In this document: positions 10,034-18,890 of the stretch, in pieces
Layout of the letters: every line of letters begins with the position of its first letter
How positions within the stretch are numbered: the first letter of the stretch is position 1
Origin: an uncultured Pelagibacteraceae bacterium
Lineage (GTDB): Bacteria > Pseudomonadota > Alphaproteobacteria > Pelagibacterales > Pelagibacteraceae
NCBI GenBank assembly: GCA_902556855.1
Contig: CACDXJ010000004.1
Location: 1-52,262 of the forward strand
Length of the DNA: 52,262 nucleotides
Direction: 5' to 3'
Translations under genes and position numbers: made by a program
The notes under the pieces: generated by a model
Seen by the model: only the letters and a program-made list of their open reading frames with translations
Databases searched by the model: none
What the model was told of the DNA's origin: nothing

Positions 10034-10962
10034 TGTTAAACGATTTATTTGATCCAAGAAAATCTCTAAATCTATTTGATTTAAAAGAAAAATTCATTGC
10101 TCTTAAACAACTAATAGTTCAAAACAAACTTCCTAAAGTTCTAATGCTAACTGGAGATAAAGGCCTCGGTAAATCAACTCTTATATTTCATTTAATGCAT
10201 TATTATTTTGATAAAAATAACTACGATGAAATTAATAATAAAATTAATAATTCATCCTTTCATTATGAATTTTTAAACAATCTTTTCCCAAATATTATTT
10301 ATTTAGGCAATCAAAACTTAAATAACCTAAAGATAGAAGATGTTCGTAAATTGAAAAACGACATTTCAAAATCATCTATAAGTAAAAAAAAAAGATTTAT
10401 TATTTTAGATGATATAGAAACGCAAAGTGTAAATAGTCTAAATGCATTACTAAAATTAATAGAAGAACCATCTGAAAATAATTATTTTATTTTAATTAAT
10501 AATAAATCACAGAAAATCTTAGAAACAATAAAATCTAGAGCTATTGATATTCAAATAATTCTAAATGATCAAACTAAGAATAAAATTACAAAATCTTTAC
10601 TTAATTATTATAATCAAGAAAGTTCATTAAGTATTGATATTGTTAAATTGTCACCTGGAAATTTTTTAAAATTTAATTATATATTAAATGAAAAAAAAAT
10701 AGATATTAACGATTCTTTTTTAATAACAATCAAAAAAATTTTAAATATTTATAAAAAAGAAAAGAATTTATTATATAGGGATTTATTATTATTTCATACA
10801 GAATATTATTTTCAAAATAAAAACATCAAAAATAATTTTGATCAAAAGAAATTTATTGAAAAAAAATTATTTTTATTTAAGAATATTCACGAATTTTTCT
10901 CATATAATTTAAACCATAATACTTTTTTAAATTCTATCGAGAGCAGATTTAATTATGACTAA
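10030..10962 (+). CDS. holB: DNA polymerase III clamp-loader subunit delta'
   Basis: The 310-residue protein has an AAA+ P-loop in LTGDKGLGKSTLIFHL (near residue 42), a Walker B-like RFIILDDIETQSVNSLNALLKLIEEP (the LLKxLEEP box typical of gamma/delta') and the sensor ILETIKSRA. This box is normally SRC; here the Cys is Ala. It pairs with tau/gamma and delta to load the beta clamp. The tmk-holB-metG-tatD-MBL order is the common proteobacterial one. Two ATG codons occur in tandem at the start (10030, 10033); the first overlaps the tmk stop. Confidence 0.9.
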   Translation: MMLNDLFDPRKSLNLFDLKEKFIALKQLIVQNKLPKVLMLTGDKGLGKSTLIFHLMHYYFDKNNYDEINNKINNSSFHYEFLNNLFPNIIYLGNQNLNNLKIEDVRKLKNDISKSSISKKKRFIILDDIETQSVNSLNALLKLIEEPSENNYFILINNKSQKILETIKSRAIDIQIILNDQTKNKITKSLLNYYNQESSLSIDIVKLSPGNFLKFNYILNEKKIDINDSFLITIKKILNIYKKEKNLLYRDLLLFHTEYYFQNKNIKNNFDQKKFIEKKLFLFKNIHEFFSYNLNHNTFLNSIESRFNYD

Positions 10963-12496
10963 AAATTTTTACATAACTACACCGATTTATTACCCGTCTG
11001 GTAAACCCCATATGGGACATGCATATTCAAGTATTATTGCTGACATATTTGCAAGATTTAAAAGAATTGAGGGTTATAATGTTTTATTTTTAACAGGAAC
11101 TGATGAACATGGTCAAAAAATCCAAAAAGAAGCAAAAAAGAATAATAAAGATCCTAAAAAATTTTGCGATGAAATTTCTGAAACGTTTAGATCATTAACT
11201 AAAATATTAAATTTAACTAATAATGATTTTATAAGAACTACTGAACATAGACATTTTAAGTCAGTAAATGAAATTTGGAGCAGACTTATAAAATCTGGAG
11301 ATATTTATTTAGATAAATATAGTGGTTGGTATTCTGTTTCAGATGAAGCTTATTACGACTCAGAAGAAATTCAAGAAGTAGATGGTAATAAAATAGCAAA
11401 AACATCAGGTTCACCAGTCGAATGGGTGGAGGAAGAGTCTTATTTTTTTAAATTATCTTCATTTCAAACAAAATTATTAGAACATTATAAAAAAAATAAA
11501 GATTTTATTTTACCTCAGTCTAGAAGAAATGAGGTAGTAAGTTTTGTCGAAAAAGGTTTAAAAGATTTATCAATAAGTAGAACTTCTTTTTCATGGGGGA
11601 TACCAGTCCCAGAAAACAAAAAACATGTTATATATGTTTGGCTTGATGCTTTAACTAATTATTTAAGTGCACTTAATTTTCCAGATACTAAGGATGAAAA
11701 ATATAGATCTTTTTGGCCTGCAGATGTCCATATTATTGGTAAAGATATTTTAAGATTCCATGCAATATTTTGGCCAGCATTTTTACTTGCTGCAAATCTA
11801 CCATTACCCAAACGAGTGTTTGGACACGGTTGGATACTTTCAGATGATAAAAAAATGTCAAAATCGCTTGGCAATATTTTAGATCCTATAGAAATAATTA
11901 AAAACTATGGTACAGACCAATTAAGATACTATTTGGTTAAAGAGGTTTCTTTAGGAAATGATGGGAGTATATCGATGGAAAACCTTAGAAATTGCATTAA
12001 TAACGATCTTGCGAATAATTATGGAAATTTATGTCAAAGAGTTTTTTCTTTCATTAAAAAGAATTGTAATAATAAAATTCCAAAAATTAATAATTTTAAT
12101 GAAAATGACATTAATTTGATAAAGAATATTAAAAGTAATATTCCGAAACTTGTTAATCTTATTAATAATCAAAATTTAAATGAATATATCAAAATGGTTG
12201 TAAATTTTTCTTTCGAAGCAAATAAATATTTTAACGATTCCGAGCCATGGACATTTAAAAATAAGGATCCAGAAAGGATGAATACAATTTTATTTACTAT
12301 TGTGGAACAAATTAAAAATATATCAATTCTATTAAATCCGATTATACCTTCCTCAACTAAAAAAGTTTTAGATACAATAAATATATCTGATAAGGATATT
12401 TCAATTGAAAGTATCAAAAAAGACGATATTTTAGATTGTAGTTTAGAATTAAAAACTTTAGATATTCTATTTAAAAAAATCGAAAATGATAATTGA
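10955..12496 (+). CDS. metG: Methionyl-tRNA synthetase
   Basis: This class Ia synthetase charges tRNA-Met. The N-terminal motif TPIYYPSGKPHMGHAY contains the HIGH-equivalent HMGH, GTDEHGQKI follows, and the KMSKS signature is in DDKKMSKSLGN near residue 300. The connective region SGWYSVSDEAYY lacks zinc-binding cysteines, placing it in the zinc-free short form. The 513-residue length means no C-terminal tRNA-binding domain is attached. It overlaps holB by 8 bp and tatD by 11 bp. Confidence 0.97.
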   Translation: MTKNFYITTPIYYPSGKPHMGHAYSSIIADIFARFKRIEGYNVLFLTGTDEHGQKIQKEAKKNNKDPKKFCDEISETFRSLTKILNLTNNDFIRTTEHRHFKSVNEIWSRLIKSGDIYLDKYSGWYSVSDEAYYDSEEIQEVDGNKIAKTSGSPVEWVEEESYFFKLSSFQTKLLEHYKKNKDFILPQSRRNEVVSFVEKGLKDLSISRTSFSWGIPVPENKKHVIYVWLDALTNYLSALNFPDTKDEKYRSFWPADVHIIGKDILRFHAIFWPAFLLAANLPLPKRVFGHGWILSDDKKMSKSLGNILDPIEIIKNYGTDQLRYYLVKEVSLGNDGSISMENLRNCINNDLANNYGNLCQRVFSFIKKNCNNKIPKINNFNENDINLIKNIKSNIPKLVNLINNQNLNEYIKMVVNFSFEANKYFNDSEPWTFKNKDPERMNTILFTIVEQIKNISILLNPIIPSSTKKVLDTINISDKDISIESIKKDDILDCSLELKTLDILFKKIENDN

Positions 12497-13262
12497 TTCA
12501 CATTGCCATTTAACTTACGAACCAATGTCGAAAGCATTGAATGAAACTATAAAGAGAGCTAATAAAGATGGTGTTAAGTACATGCTTACGATTTCTACTG
12601 AAGACAAAAGTTTTGATAAAATAATTAAAATTGTAAAAGAATATGACAGTGTTTACGGTACTTATGGAATTCATCCTCATGAAGCTAAGTTACATCAAAA
12701 TATTAAAAGTAGAGATATAATTAATAAAGTAAATCAGAATAAAAAAATTATTGGAATTGGAGAAACAGGTCTTGATTTTTATTACAACCACTCTGAAAAA
12801 AAAGATCAAATAAATTCCTTTGAGGAACATATAGCTGCTGCACAAGAAAAAAACTTACCACTCATTATACATACTAGATCAGCAGAAAAAGATACATACG
12901 AAATATTAGAAAAATGTTTGAAAAGAAAAAATATTAAAATATTAATTCATTGTTTTACCGGAACAAGAGAATTTGCATTTAAGTTGTTAGACTTAGGAGC
13001 TTATATTTCAGCTAGCGGTGTTGTCACTTTCAATAAATCTCAAGATTTAGCAAATACTTTCAAAGATATACCTAATGAGAGGATTTTGGTTGAAACTGAT
13101 GCACCTTATCTTGCTCCTGTACCTTTGAGAGGTAAATCAAATGAACCAAGCTACATAATACATACAGTTAAGTTTTTATCTAAAATTAAAAAATTATCTT
13201 TTGATGATTTCTCAAACATCACTACGAACAATTTTTTCAATTTATTTGGAAAATTAAATTGA
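12486..13262 (+). CDS. TatD-family metal-dependent hydrolase/DNase
   Basis: The 258-residue TIM-barrel protein carries the TatD signatures: DSHCHL at the N-terminus (metal-binding H-x-H), GIGETGLDFYY (Glu ligand), IIHTRSAEKDTYEIL, HCFTG, and ETDAPYLAPVP with the final Asp ligand. Members are 3'-5' DNases or phosphodiesterases in the cytosol. It sits between metG and a metallo-beta-lactamase-fold hydrolase, the common arrangement for YcfH-type members. Overlaps are 11 bp upstream and 4 bp downstream. Confidence 0.94.
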   Translation: MIIDSHCHLTYEPMSKALNETIKRANKDGVKYMLTISTEDKSFDKIIKIVKEYDSVYGTYGIHPHEAKLHQNIKSRDIINKVNQNKKIIGIGETGLDFYYNHSEKKDQINSFEEHIAAAQEKNLPLIIHTRSAEKDTYEILEKCLKRKNIKILIHCFTGTREFAFKLLDLGAYISASGVVTFNKSQDLANTFKDIPNERILVETDAPYLAPVPLRGKSNEPSYIIHTVKFLSKIKKLSFDDFSNITTNNFFNLFGKLN

Positions 13263-14026
13263 AAAATAAATTTACAATTTTAGGATGTGGAAGTTCTCTT
13301 GGGTCACCATGGATAACTAATTACAATGGAAAACTTCGAAAGAGTTCTAAAAATCTTCGGACTAGATGTTGTGCACATATTCAAAAGGGAAATTTATCAG
13401 TTCTTATTGATACTTCTCCAGATATTAAATCCCAATTTTTAAAAAATAAGATTAAAAATTTAGACTCCATTATTTACACTCATGAACATGCTGATCAGAC
13501 CGCTGGAATATTTGAAATGAGGCCATTCTTCTGGAAAAATAAAACAAAAATACCTATCTATGGTAGCAGAAGAACGATAAAGGCATTAAAAAAAACCTAT
13601 AGATTTTGTTTTCAAGAGGAACAAGGATATAAGCCAATAATGAAAGCAAATATAATTAATAAAAAATTTTCAATTAGAAAAAATAACAACGTCCTATCTA
13701 TTAAAGCATTTGATGTAACTCACGGGCTAATTAAATCTACTGGATATGTAATTGATAAAATTGGATATATTAGTGATTGTAATAAAGTTCCTAAACAAAA
13801 GCTTAAATATCTTAAAAGTCTTAACTACCTAATTTTAGATTGTTTGAAAATTGATAAACATCCATCTCATTTTAATTTTGATGAAGCTATAAATTTGATC
13901 AATCTAGTTAAACCTAAAAAAGCTATACTTACTAATTTACATACTGATTTAGATTATTTTAAATTAAAAAAAATATTACCAAAAAATATAATCCCAGCTT
14001 ACGATGGATTAAATTTTAATTATTAA
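13259..14026 (+). CDS. Metallo-beta-lactamase-fold phosphodiesterase, PhnP-like
   Basis: The 255-residue protein shows the MBL-fold metal motif THEHADQ (residues about 75-81), further ligands in DVTHG and the C-terminal NLHTDLDY, and the N-terminal GCGSSLGSPW, as in PhnP/RNase Z-like hydrolases that act on cyclic phosphates. Neighbourhood with tatD is conserved in alphaproteobacteria. It starts with TTG at 13259, inside the tatD stop (TTGA overlap), which fits translational coupling. It is convergent with the glutathione peroxidase gene, overlapping 4 bp. The substrate is unknown. Confidence 0.85.
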   Translation: MKNKFTILGCGSSLGSPWITNYNGKLRKSSKNLRTRCCAHIQKGNLSVLIDTSPDIKSQFLKNKIKNLDSIIYTHEHADQTAGIFEMRPFFWKNKTKIPIYGSRRTIKALKKTYRFCFQEEQGYKPIMKANIINKKFSIRKNNNVLSIKAFDVTHGLIKSTGYVIDKIGYISDCNKVPKQKLKYLKSLNYLILDCLKIDKHPSHFNFDEAINLINLVKPKKAILTNLHTDLDYFKLKKILPKNIIPAYDGLNFNY

Positions 14027-14559
14027 ATTAAATCCTCTATTAAATTTAAAAACTTTTTGGATGAAGGATTGGTTATTGAAGAAAATGTTTTTACAACTTT
14101 GCCATTTTTACCTACTATAATTTTATGAAAATTCCACTTAGGAATAGCACCGATCCCATAGTCTTCTCTAGCCCACTTATAAAAGGGGTGGGAATTTCTA
14201 CCGATCACATCAATCTTTTCAGTCATAGGGAATGTAATTCCAAAATTAGTTTCACAAAAATCTTTAATTTCTTTATTAGTACCTGGTTCTTGTCTAAAAT
14301 TATTCGTTGGTACACCTAAAATTATAAGATTTTTATTTTCATATTTTGTCCAAAGCGACTGGAGTGCTTCATATTGAGGAGTATAACCACATCTACTAGC
14401 TACATTTACAACCACAATCACCTTACCTTTAAATTGGCTCAACTTTATTAAATCTCCATTTATTCCATTAAATTCATAATTATATGCAGTTCCGTTGTTT
14501 ACAGCCGACAATTTTGAGAAAAAACTAAACATAAGTAAAATAATTAAAATCTTTTTCAT
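14023..14559 (-). CDS. Glutathione peroxidase family thiol peroxidase, exported
   Basis: The 178-residue protein has a signal peptide (ILIILLMFSFFSKLSA) and the GPx signatures VNVASRCGYTPQYEAL, with peroxidatic Cys57 in place of selenocysteine, LGVPTNNF (Gln tetrad region altered), and KWNFHKII with the conserved Trp. It reduces peroxides, probably with thioredoxin-like donors as in other Cys-GPx, and the signal peptide places it in the periplasm. It is the last gene of a minus-strand operon with an Fe-S scaffold gene and nhaA; the ATG overlaps the upstream stop by 4 bp. Confidence 0.92.
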   Translation of the reverse strand: MKKILIILLMFSFFSKLSAVNNGTAYNYEFNGINGDLIKLSQFKGKVIVVVNVASRCGYTPQYEALQSLWTKYENKNLIILGVPTNNFRQEPGTNKEIKDFCETNFGITFPMTEKIDVIGRNSHPFYKWAREDYGIGAIPKWNFHKIIVGKNGKVVKTFSSITNPSSKKFLNLIEDLI

Positions 14560-14957
14560 AATTTAAGTGCTTTAACTACTGCATCAAAAGGCAAAAATAT
14601 ACAATTAAATCTGTTAAGATTGTCGCTATTTAATAGTTTCTTGAAGTCAGATAACCTTTTTGGCATTTCAATTTTTTTAAGTTTAGAAAGATTTTTAAGA
14701 ATTTCAAAGTCGTTTTTTATATCATTAATATTTATATTTATAATTTTTCTTGATAATAGGCTTGCTGAAGCCTCACAATATACACATGATACTGTTTCAT
14801 ATTTCATAGAACTTATCTTTTTTTTATCAACAATTAATTCTAAAGTAATTTTATCCCCACAGGTTTTATTTTTTAAAGAAATTTTGTGTGAATATTTATT
14901 TTTTAAACCTACATTTGAAGTATTAGAAGCTAATTTAATAATATCTTGATTAATCAT
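14556..14957 (-). CDS. IscU/SufU-like iron-sulfur cluster scaffold protein
   Basis: The 133-residue protein resembles NifU-N/SufU scaffolds. It has a first Cys in KNKTCGDKI, a CVYCEASASLLSR block matching the family GxGCxIsxASaS segment, and a third Cys near the end in RFNCIFLPFDAV. These three positions normally hold a nascent [2Fe-2S] cluster. No cysteine desulfurase or other suf genes are nearby, so its partner is not shown here. It lies between nhaA and the peroxidase with 4 bp overlaps on both sides. Confidence 0.8.
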   Translation of the reverse strand: MINQDIIKLASNTSNVGLKNKYSHKISLKNKTCGDKITLELIVDKKKISSMKYETVSCVYCEASASLLSRKIINININDIKNDFEILKNLSKLKKIEMPKRLSDFKKLLNSDNLNRFNCIFLPFDAVVKALKL

Positions 14958-16126
14958 TTTTTTGAGGAAAATAATAATAAAAAATAACCAAAAAGTGTAG
15001 ATAGAAGTGAGCCTGTTAAAACTCCAATTTTTACACCGTCCATATATTCTAAATTATTTGCAAAAGCAAGATTCCCAACAAATAAACTCATTGTAAATCC
15101 AATACCTGTCAAAATTGATACCGCATAGAAAGCTGGCCAAGTTGAACCAGAGGGTTTATCAGCAAATTTAAGTTTAACTGATATATAAGAAAGAACAAAT
15201 ACTCCAATTTGTTTCCCGAAGAATAAACCTAAAACAATTCCTAGTGGCACTGGATTGAGTAATGTAGCAAATGTTAATCCTTCTAGTGAAACACCAGCAT
15301 TTGCAAAAGCAAAAATTGGCATTATGCCAAAAGCTACGTAGGGAGATAAGCCGTGTTCCAATTTAATTAGCATCGACTCCTTAGTATTTTTTATATTATG
15401 AGGAATTGTAAGAGCCAATAAAACTCCTGCGATTGTTGCATGTATCCCTGATTGATGAGTAAAATCCCATAGAAAAATTCCTACAATTAAAAAAGGAATA
15501 AAACTTTTAATTTTATATTTATTTAATCCTATTAAAATTATTAATGAAACGAACATTAAAATCAAATATTTGATTTCAATATTTCCTGAGTAGAAAAAAG
15601 CGATAATTACAATTGCACCTAGATCATCAATAATAGCTAAAGCTGTTAAAAAAACTTTGAGTGATATGGGAACTCTTTTACCTAATAAAGATAAAACTCC
15701 AAGTGAGAAAGCAATATCAGTAGCAGATGGTATAGCCCAACCATTTAGTGTTGTACTATCAGAATAATTTATAATAATATAAAATAAAGCAGGAACCGCC
15801 ATTCCACCAACTGCGCCAATTATTGGTAGCATAGCTTGTTTTGGATTAGATAGCTCTCCTTGGACGAATTCTCTTTTTATTTCTAACGAAACAAAAAAGA
15901 AAAAAATCGCCATTAAGACATCATTTATCCAATGAAGAATACTTAGTTTTAAACCAAATTCTTTAGTGCCAAGCGTAATATATTTTTCAAGAGTGGTGAA
16001 ATAAATTTCACTAAAACTACTGTTACTAATTATAAGTGCTAATATTGCAGCAAATAACAAAACTAGCCCGGAGGCAGCTTCTAGTTTAAAAAAATATTTA
16101 AATGGTTTTGTAATATGCTGGATCAT
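14954..16126 (-). CDS. nhaA: Na+/H+ antiporter NhaA
   Basis: The 390-residue, multi-helix membrane protein matches NhaA length. The ion-binding aspartate pair is visible in ALAIIDDLGAI (Asp167, Asp168). Other family blocks are NDVLMAIFFFFVSLEIKREF, AIPSATDIAFSLGVLSLLG, FANAGV and GIGFTMSLFVG. It exchanges cytoplasmic Na+ for periplasmic H+ and fits a marine organism that also encodes a proton-pumping pyrophosphatase in this window. It is the first gene of the nhaA-scaffold-GPx operon; its promoter must lie in the 73 bp before tRNA-Pro. Confidence 0.96.
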   Translation of the reverse strand: MIQHITKPFKYFFKLEAASGLVLLFAAILALIISNSSFSEIYFTTLEKYITLGTKEFGLKLSILHWINDVLMAIFFFFVSLEIKREFVQGELSNPKQAMLPIIGAVGGMAVPALFYIIINYSDSTTLNGWAIPSATDIAFSLGVLSLLGKRVPISLKVFLTALAIIDDLGAIVIIAFFYSGNIEIKYLILMFVSLIILIGLNKYKIKSFIPFLIVGIFLWDFTHQSGIHATIAGVLLALTIPHNIKNTKESMLIKLEHGLSPYVAFGIMPIFAFANAGVSLEGLTFATLLNPVPLGIVLGLFFGKQIGVFVLSYISVKLKFADKPSGSTWPAFYAVSILTGIGFTMSLFVGNLAFANNLEYMDGVKIGVLTGSLLSTLFGYFLLLFSSKK

Positions 16127-16199
16127 TGGTATTATTTACTTCTATAGAGACCATCTTTCAATTGCCAAAATCGCTTAATTAACCTATAAAACAGACGTT

Positions 16200-16276
<77 letters not shown>

Positions 16277-16285
16277 ATATTATTT

Positions 16286-16570
16286 ATGAAAAAAGCAAAA
16301 ATTTATATTCCTGCAAAAACTGCGATGCAATCGGGTAGGGGGAAACTAAAATCTTGGGTATTGGAATTTGTTACTAAAGATCCCTCAATTAATCCACTTA
16401 TGGGCTGGGAATCTTCAACAGATACTTTAGAAGAAGTTGTTCTTAAATTTCCTTCAAAAGAAAAAGCAATTGAATACGCAAAAAAAAATAATATTTCTTA
16501 TAACGTTATTGAACCTAATAAAAAAGAATTTGTTATTAAATCATACTCAGACAATTTTCTTAAAGATTAA
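16286..16570 (+). CDS. NDUFS4-like NADH dehydrogenase (complex I) accessory subunit
   Basis: The 94-residue protein matches the ETC complex I subunit conserved region (NDUFS4/18 kDa family), which alphaproteobacteria share with mitochondria. Diagnostic pieces are IYIPAKTAMQSGRGKLKSWVLEF, PLMGWESSTDTLEEVVLKFPSKEKAIEYAKKN and YNVIEP. The protein binds the peripheral arm of complex I. The 9-nt leader after tRNA-Pro suggests co-transcription with, and release by processing of, the tRNA. It is followed 2 bp later by an SbmA-like gene with no obvious functional link. Confidence 0.9.
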   Translation: MKKAKIYIPAKTAMQSGRGKLKSWVLEFVTKDPSINPLMGWESSTDTLEEVVLKFPSKEKAIEYAKKNNISYNVIEPNKKEFVIKSYSDNFLKD

Positions 16571-16572
16571 AT

Positions 16573-17580
16573 ATGTGGAGAAGTTTTTTTAGAGATAAAA
16601 AGTGGTTTTACTGGTCCTACGGTGGGGGAACATTTATTATTACATTACTTATTTTACAAACTTATTTAGATGTTCTTTTTAATAGCTGGTATAAAGATTT
16701 TTACGATATACTTCAAACAGCTGAAGATCGCGAAATATCAGAATTTTGGGAATCAATAAAAAGATTTTTATATATAGCATTACCATATGTTACGCTTTTT
16801 GCTTTTACTAACTGGTTTACGAGATTATGGGCTTTTAGATGGAGGGAGGCTATGACATTTTCTTATATGCCATATTGGAGAGCAACAGAAGCTAAAGTGG
16901 AAGGATCTTCACAAAGAATTCAAGAAGATTGTATGAATTTTGCAAAAATAGTAGAATCTATCGGATTACAAGTAGTTAAAGCTATAATGACTTTAATAGC
17001 ATTCATTCCTATTTTATGGGTTCTTTCATCAAATGTTACTGTACCTTATTTAGATAATGTGTCTGGATCTTTAGTATGGGTGGCTCTTACTCTTAGTTTA
17101 GGCGGAATACTTATAAGCTGGTTGGTCGGTATAAAATTACCTGGTCTAGAATACAATAACCAAAAAGTTGAAGCAGCTTTTAGGAAGGAATTAGTGTACG
17201 GTGAAGATGACAGAAAAAATTACGTTCAAGCTCCTACAATTTTACAATTATTTACTGGTATAAAATTTAATTACCACAAATTATTTCTACACTACGGTTA
17301 TTTCGATCTCTGGGCTATATGGTACAGACAACTATTTGTAATTGTTCCCTTCTTAATAATGGCTCCAGGTTTGTTTACTGCAGCATTTACTTTGGGAGTG
17401 ATGATGCAAGTTGTTAATGCATTTGGTGAGGTAAAAGACGCATTTTCTGTATTTCTATATAATTGGACAAGAATTACTGAATTAAGATCTATACACAAGC
17501 GTTTAATGGAATTTGAAACTGCTATAAATTATAATACTAATAAGTTGAGAAAACCTCGAAAATCTGATGTAAGAGCTTAA
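16573..17580 (+). CDS. SbmA/BacA-family peptide transporter (short form)
   Basis: The 335-residue membrane protein clearly belongs to SbmA/BacA: FYDILQTAED, FRWREAMTFSYMPYWR, EGSSQRIQEDCMNFA, AIMTLIAFIPILWVLS, and NQKVEAAFRKELVYGEDD all have close counterparts in SbmA. The family uses the proton gradient to import antimicrobial peptides and related compounds. E. coli SbmA has about 70 more residues at its N-terminus; those extra membrane segments are missing here. The start ATG at 16573 follows the previous stop by 2 bp, so the short form appears genuine. Confidence 0.88.
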   Translation: MWRSFFRDKKWFYWSYGGGTFIITLLILQTYLDVLFNSWYKDFYDILQTAEDREISEFWESIKRFLYIALPYVTLFAFTNWFTRLWAFRWREAMTFSYMPYWRATEAKVEGSSQRIQEDCMNFAKIVESIGLQVVKAIMTLIAFIPILWVLSSNVTVPYLDNVSGSLVWVALTLSLGGILISWLVGIKLPGLEYNNQKVEAAFRKELVYGEDDRKNYVQAPTILQLFTGIKFNYHKLFLHYGYFDLWAIWYRQLFVIVPFLIMAPGLFTAAFTLGVMMQVVNAFGEVKDAFSVFLYNWTRITELRSIHKRLMEFETAINYNTNKLRKPRKSDVRA

Positions 17581-18479
17581 TGGAGCTCTACCTTAAATTA
17601 ATTGACGTAATTGCGCCTGTTTTTTTTGTTATAGGGATAGGGTATTACCTTGGAAGAAAAAACCCGGAAATTAGTACTGACTTCATAACGACATTTGCAG
17701 GTAATATTGGAACACCTGCAATGATTTTCTATACAATAACAACTACTGGTGTAACTTTAAGCGTTTTTACTGAATACTTCATTTATGCGTTAGTCATTAT
17801 TGGAGGTTTTTCAATAGTGGGTATTTTGTTTCTTCTTCTGCTCAAAAAAGATTTTATAAGTGAATTGCCACCACTTATTTTACCTAATACTGGAAATATG
17901 GGCATACCCATTTGCTTATTTGCTTACGGGACATCCGGGCTAGGGGTCGCATCTGCAATTGCATCGGTAATTATTCTTCTTCACTTTACGCTTGGGGTTT
18001 TATTAGCAAAAAAAAGTTTTTCATTAGAAATATTAATTAAAAATATGCCAATTTACGGAATAATTATTTCAGTAGTATTTTTATATTTTGAATGGGATGT
18101 TCCAGGGTATTTAGAAAACACGACATTTTTACTTACATACGCTACTATATTTTTAGTTTTGATGTCTTTAGGTATAGCCTTATCAAGACTAAAGGTCGTT
18201 TCATGGACCCATGCATCAATTCTAGGAGCGGTTAGAGTAATTATAGGACCTATAATAGGATTTGGATTAATTAAATTTTTGAATTTAAATGGTTTTGCTG
18301 CTGGAGTTCTCTTAATTCAATCATGTATGCCAAGCGCGGTTTTAACCTATTTAGTGGGCTTAATGTATTCAGAGAGAAAGGTGGTAGATAGTGTAGCTAG
18401 TGTTATAGTAACTTCTACTGTTATGTCATTTATTACTATTCCAATTGTCGTTTATATAAGTCTTAAATATTTTCAATAA
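17580..18479 (+). CDS. AEC (auxin efflux carrier) family transporter
   Basis: The 299-residue protein has about ten hydrophobic segments. The layout is typical of AEC permeases: an N-terminal GYYLGRKNPE, then LPNTGNMGIPICLFAYG with the conserved N-x-G-x-P motif, and a matching C-terminal QSCMPSAVLTYLVGLMY. Bacterial members move small organic acids or other anions; the substrate here cannot be read from sequence. The ATG uses the last base of the SbmA-like gene's stop codon (TAATG), indicating coupling. It ends the plus-strand unit that began at tRNA-Pro. Confidence 0.88.
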   Translation: MELYLKLIDVIAPVFFVIGIGYYLGRKNPEISTDFITTFAGNIGTPAMIFYTITTTGVTLSVFTEYFIYALVIIGGFSIVGILFLLLLKKDFISELPPLILPNTGNMGIPICLFAYGTSGLGVASAIASVIILLHFTLGVLLAKKSFSLEILIKNMPIYGIIISVVFLYFEWDVPGYLENTTFLLTYATIFLVLMSLGIALSRLKVVSWTHASILGAVRVIIGPIIGFGLIKFLNLNGFAAGVLLIQSCMPSAVLTYLVGLMYSERKVVDSVASVIVTSTVMSFITIPIVVYISLKYFQ

Positions 18480-18555
18480 ATACAGTAACTTAAAATAAAT
18501 AGTTAAAGTTATATATTAAGTAATAGGTAAGTATTATTTATATATTAAAGTAAAA

Positions 18556-18687
18556 ATGCAGATAAACATTGAAAAAAAATACTTATTAAAGCTTAGAAAC
18601 CTATTAAATAACTATAAATAGGAGCATAAAATCAGGGTTTTACTTGATAAATTACAAAAAATTAAAAATCGAAAGGTTAAAATTTAA
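18556..18687 (+). pseudogene. Small ORF interrupted by one in-frame amber codon
   Basis: From ATG at 18556 the frame reads 21 residues (MQINIEKKYLLKLRNLLNNY then K), meets TAG at 18619-18621, and then stays open for 21 more codons (EHKIRVLLDKLQKIKNRKV and so on) to TAA at 18685-18687. Read through, it would be a 43-residue, highly charged, leucine-spaced helix. A single C-to-T change (CAG to TAG) would explain the stop. It may be a decayed small gene, an intact 21-residue ORF, or chance in AT-rich DNA. No homologue is recognised. Confidence 0.3.
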
Positions 18688-18768
18688 CAAAATATAGTAT
18701 TTAGATCATTCTAAAAGTAGTAATTATCAATAATTTTATAAGCTTTGCAGTTATAGAATATAGCGTTT

Positions 18769-18794
18769 AAACGGCCATAGAGGGCGTTTTTTTT
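18769..18794 (+). terminator. Rho-independent terminator-like hairpin
   Basis: The arms AAACGGCC (18769-18776) and GGGCGTTT (18782-18789) form an 8-bp stem with one G-G mismatch and a 5-nt loop, followed directly by T8 (18787-18794, partly within the stem). It is the most GC-rich hairpin in this AT-rich gap. It lies 290 bp after the AEC gene stop, so it would end either that long transcript or a separate small RNA or small-ORF transcript. Confidence 0.6.
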
Positions 18795-18890
18795 GCAATT
18801 ATTGATTTTATAGTACAACTAACTGTTGTGTGGATAAAAAATAAAGTGAAATAGGGACCAATAGACCCAATCGCCCGTCAAATAAGAATT

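Larger units (their letters stand above)
18480..18890. other. Longest gene-poor stretch of the window
   Basis: These 411 bp contain no intact long ORF on either strand. What can be seen is an amber-interrupted small ORF (18556-18687), a small near-palindrome GTTAAAATTTAAC around 18676-18688, and a hairpin with a T-run (18769-18794). The remainder up to the stop codon of the alkyltransferase gene shows no recognised signal. The stretch marks the junction between core genes and the accessory island, and could carry a small RNA ending at the hairpin. Confidence 0.5.

Noticed and set aside
12169-12537. A 122-codon open frame antisense to the end of metG and the start of tatD
   Set aside because: It is fully covered by two well-supported genes on the other strand and its residues form no recognisable motif.
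18840-18890. GGGACCAATAGACCC region as a hairpin or RNA element
   Set aside because: Only three base pairs can form around the loop and no T-run follows.
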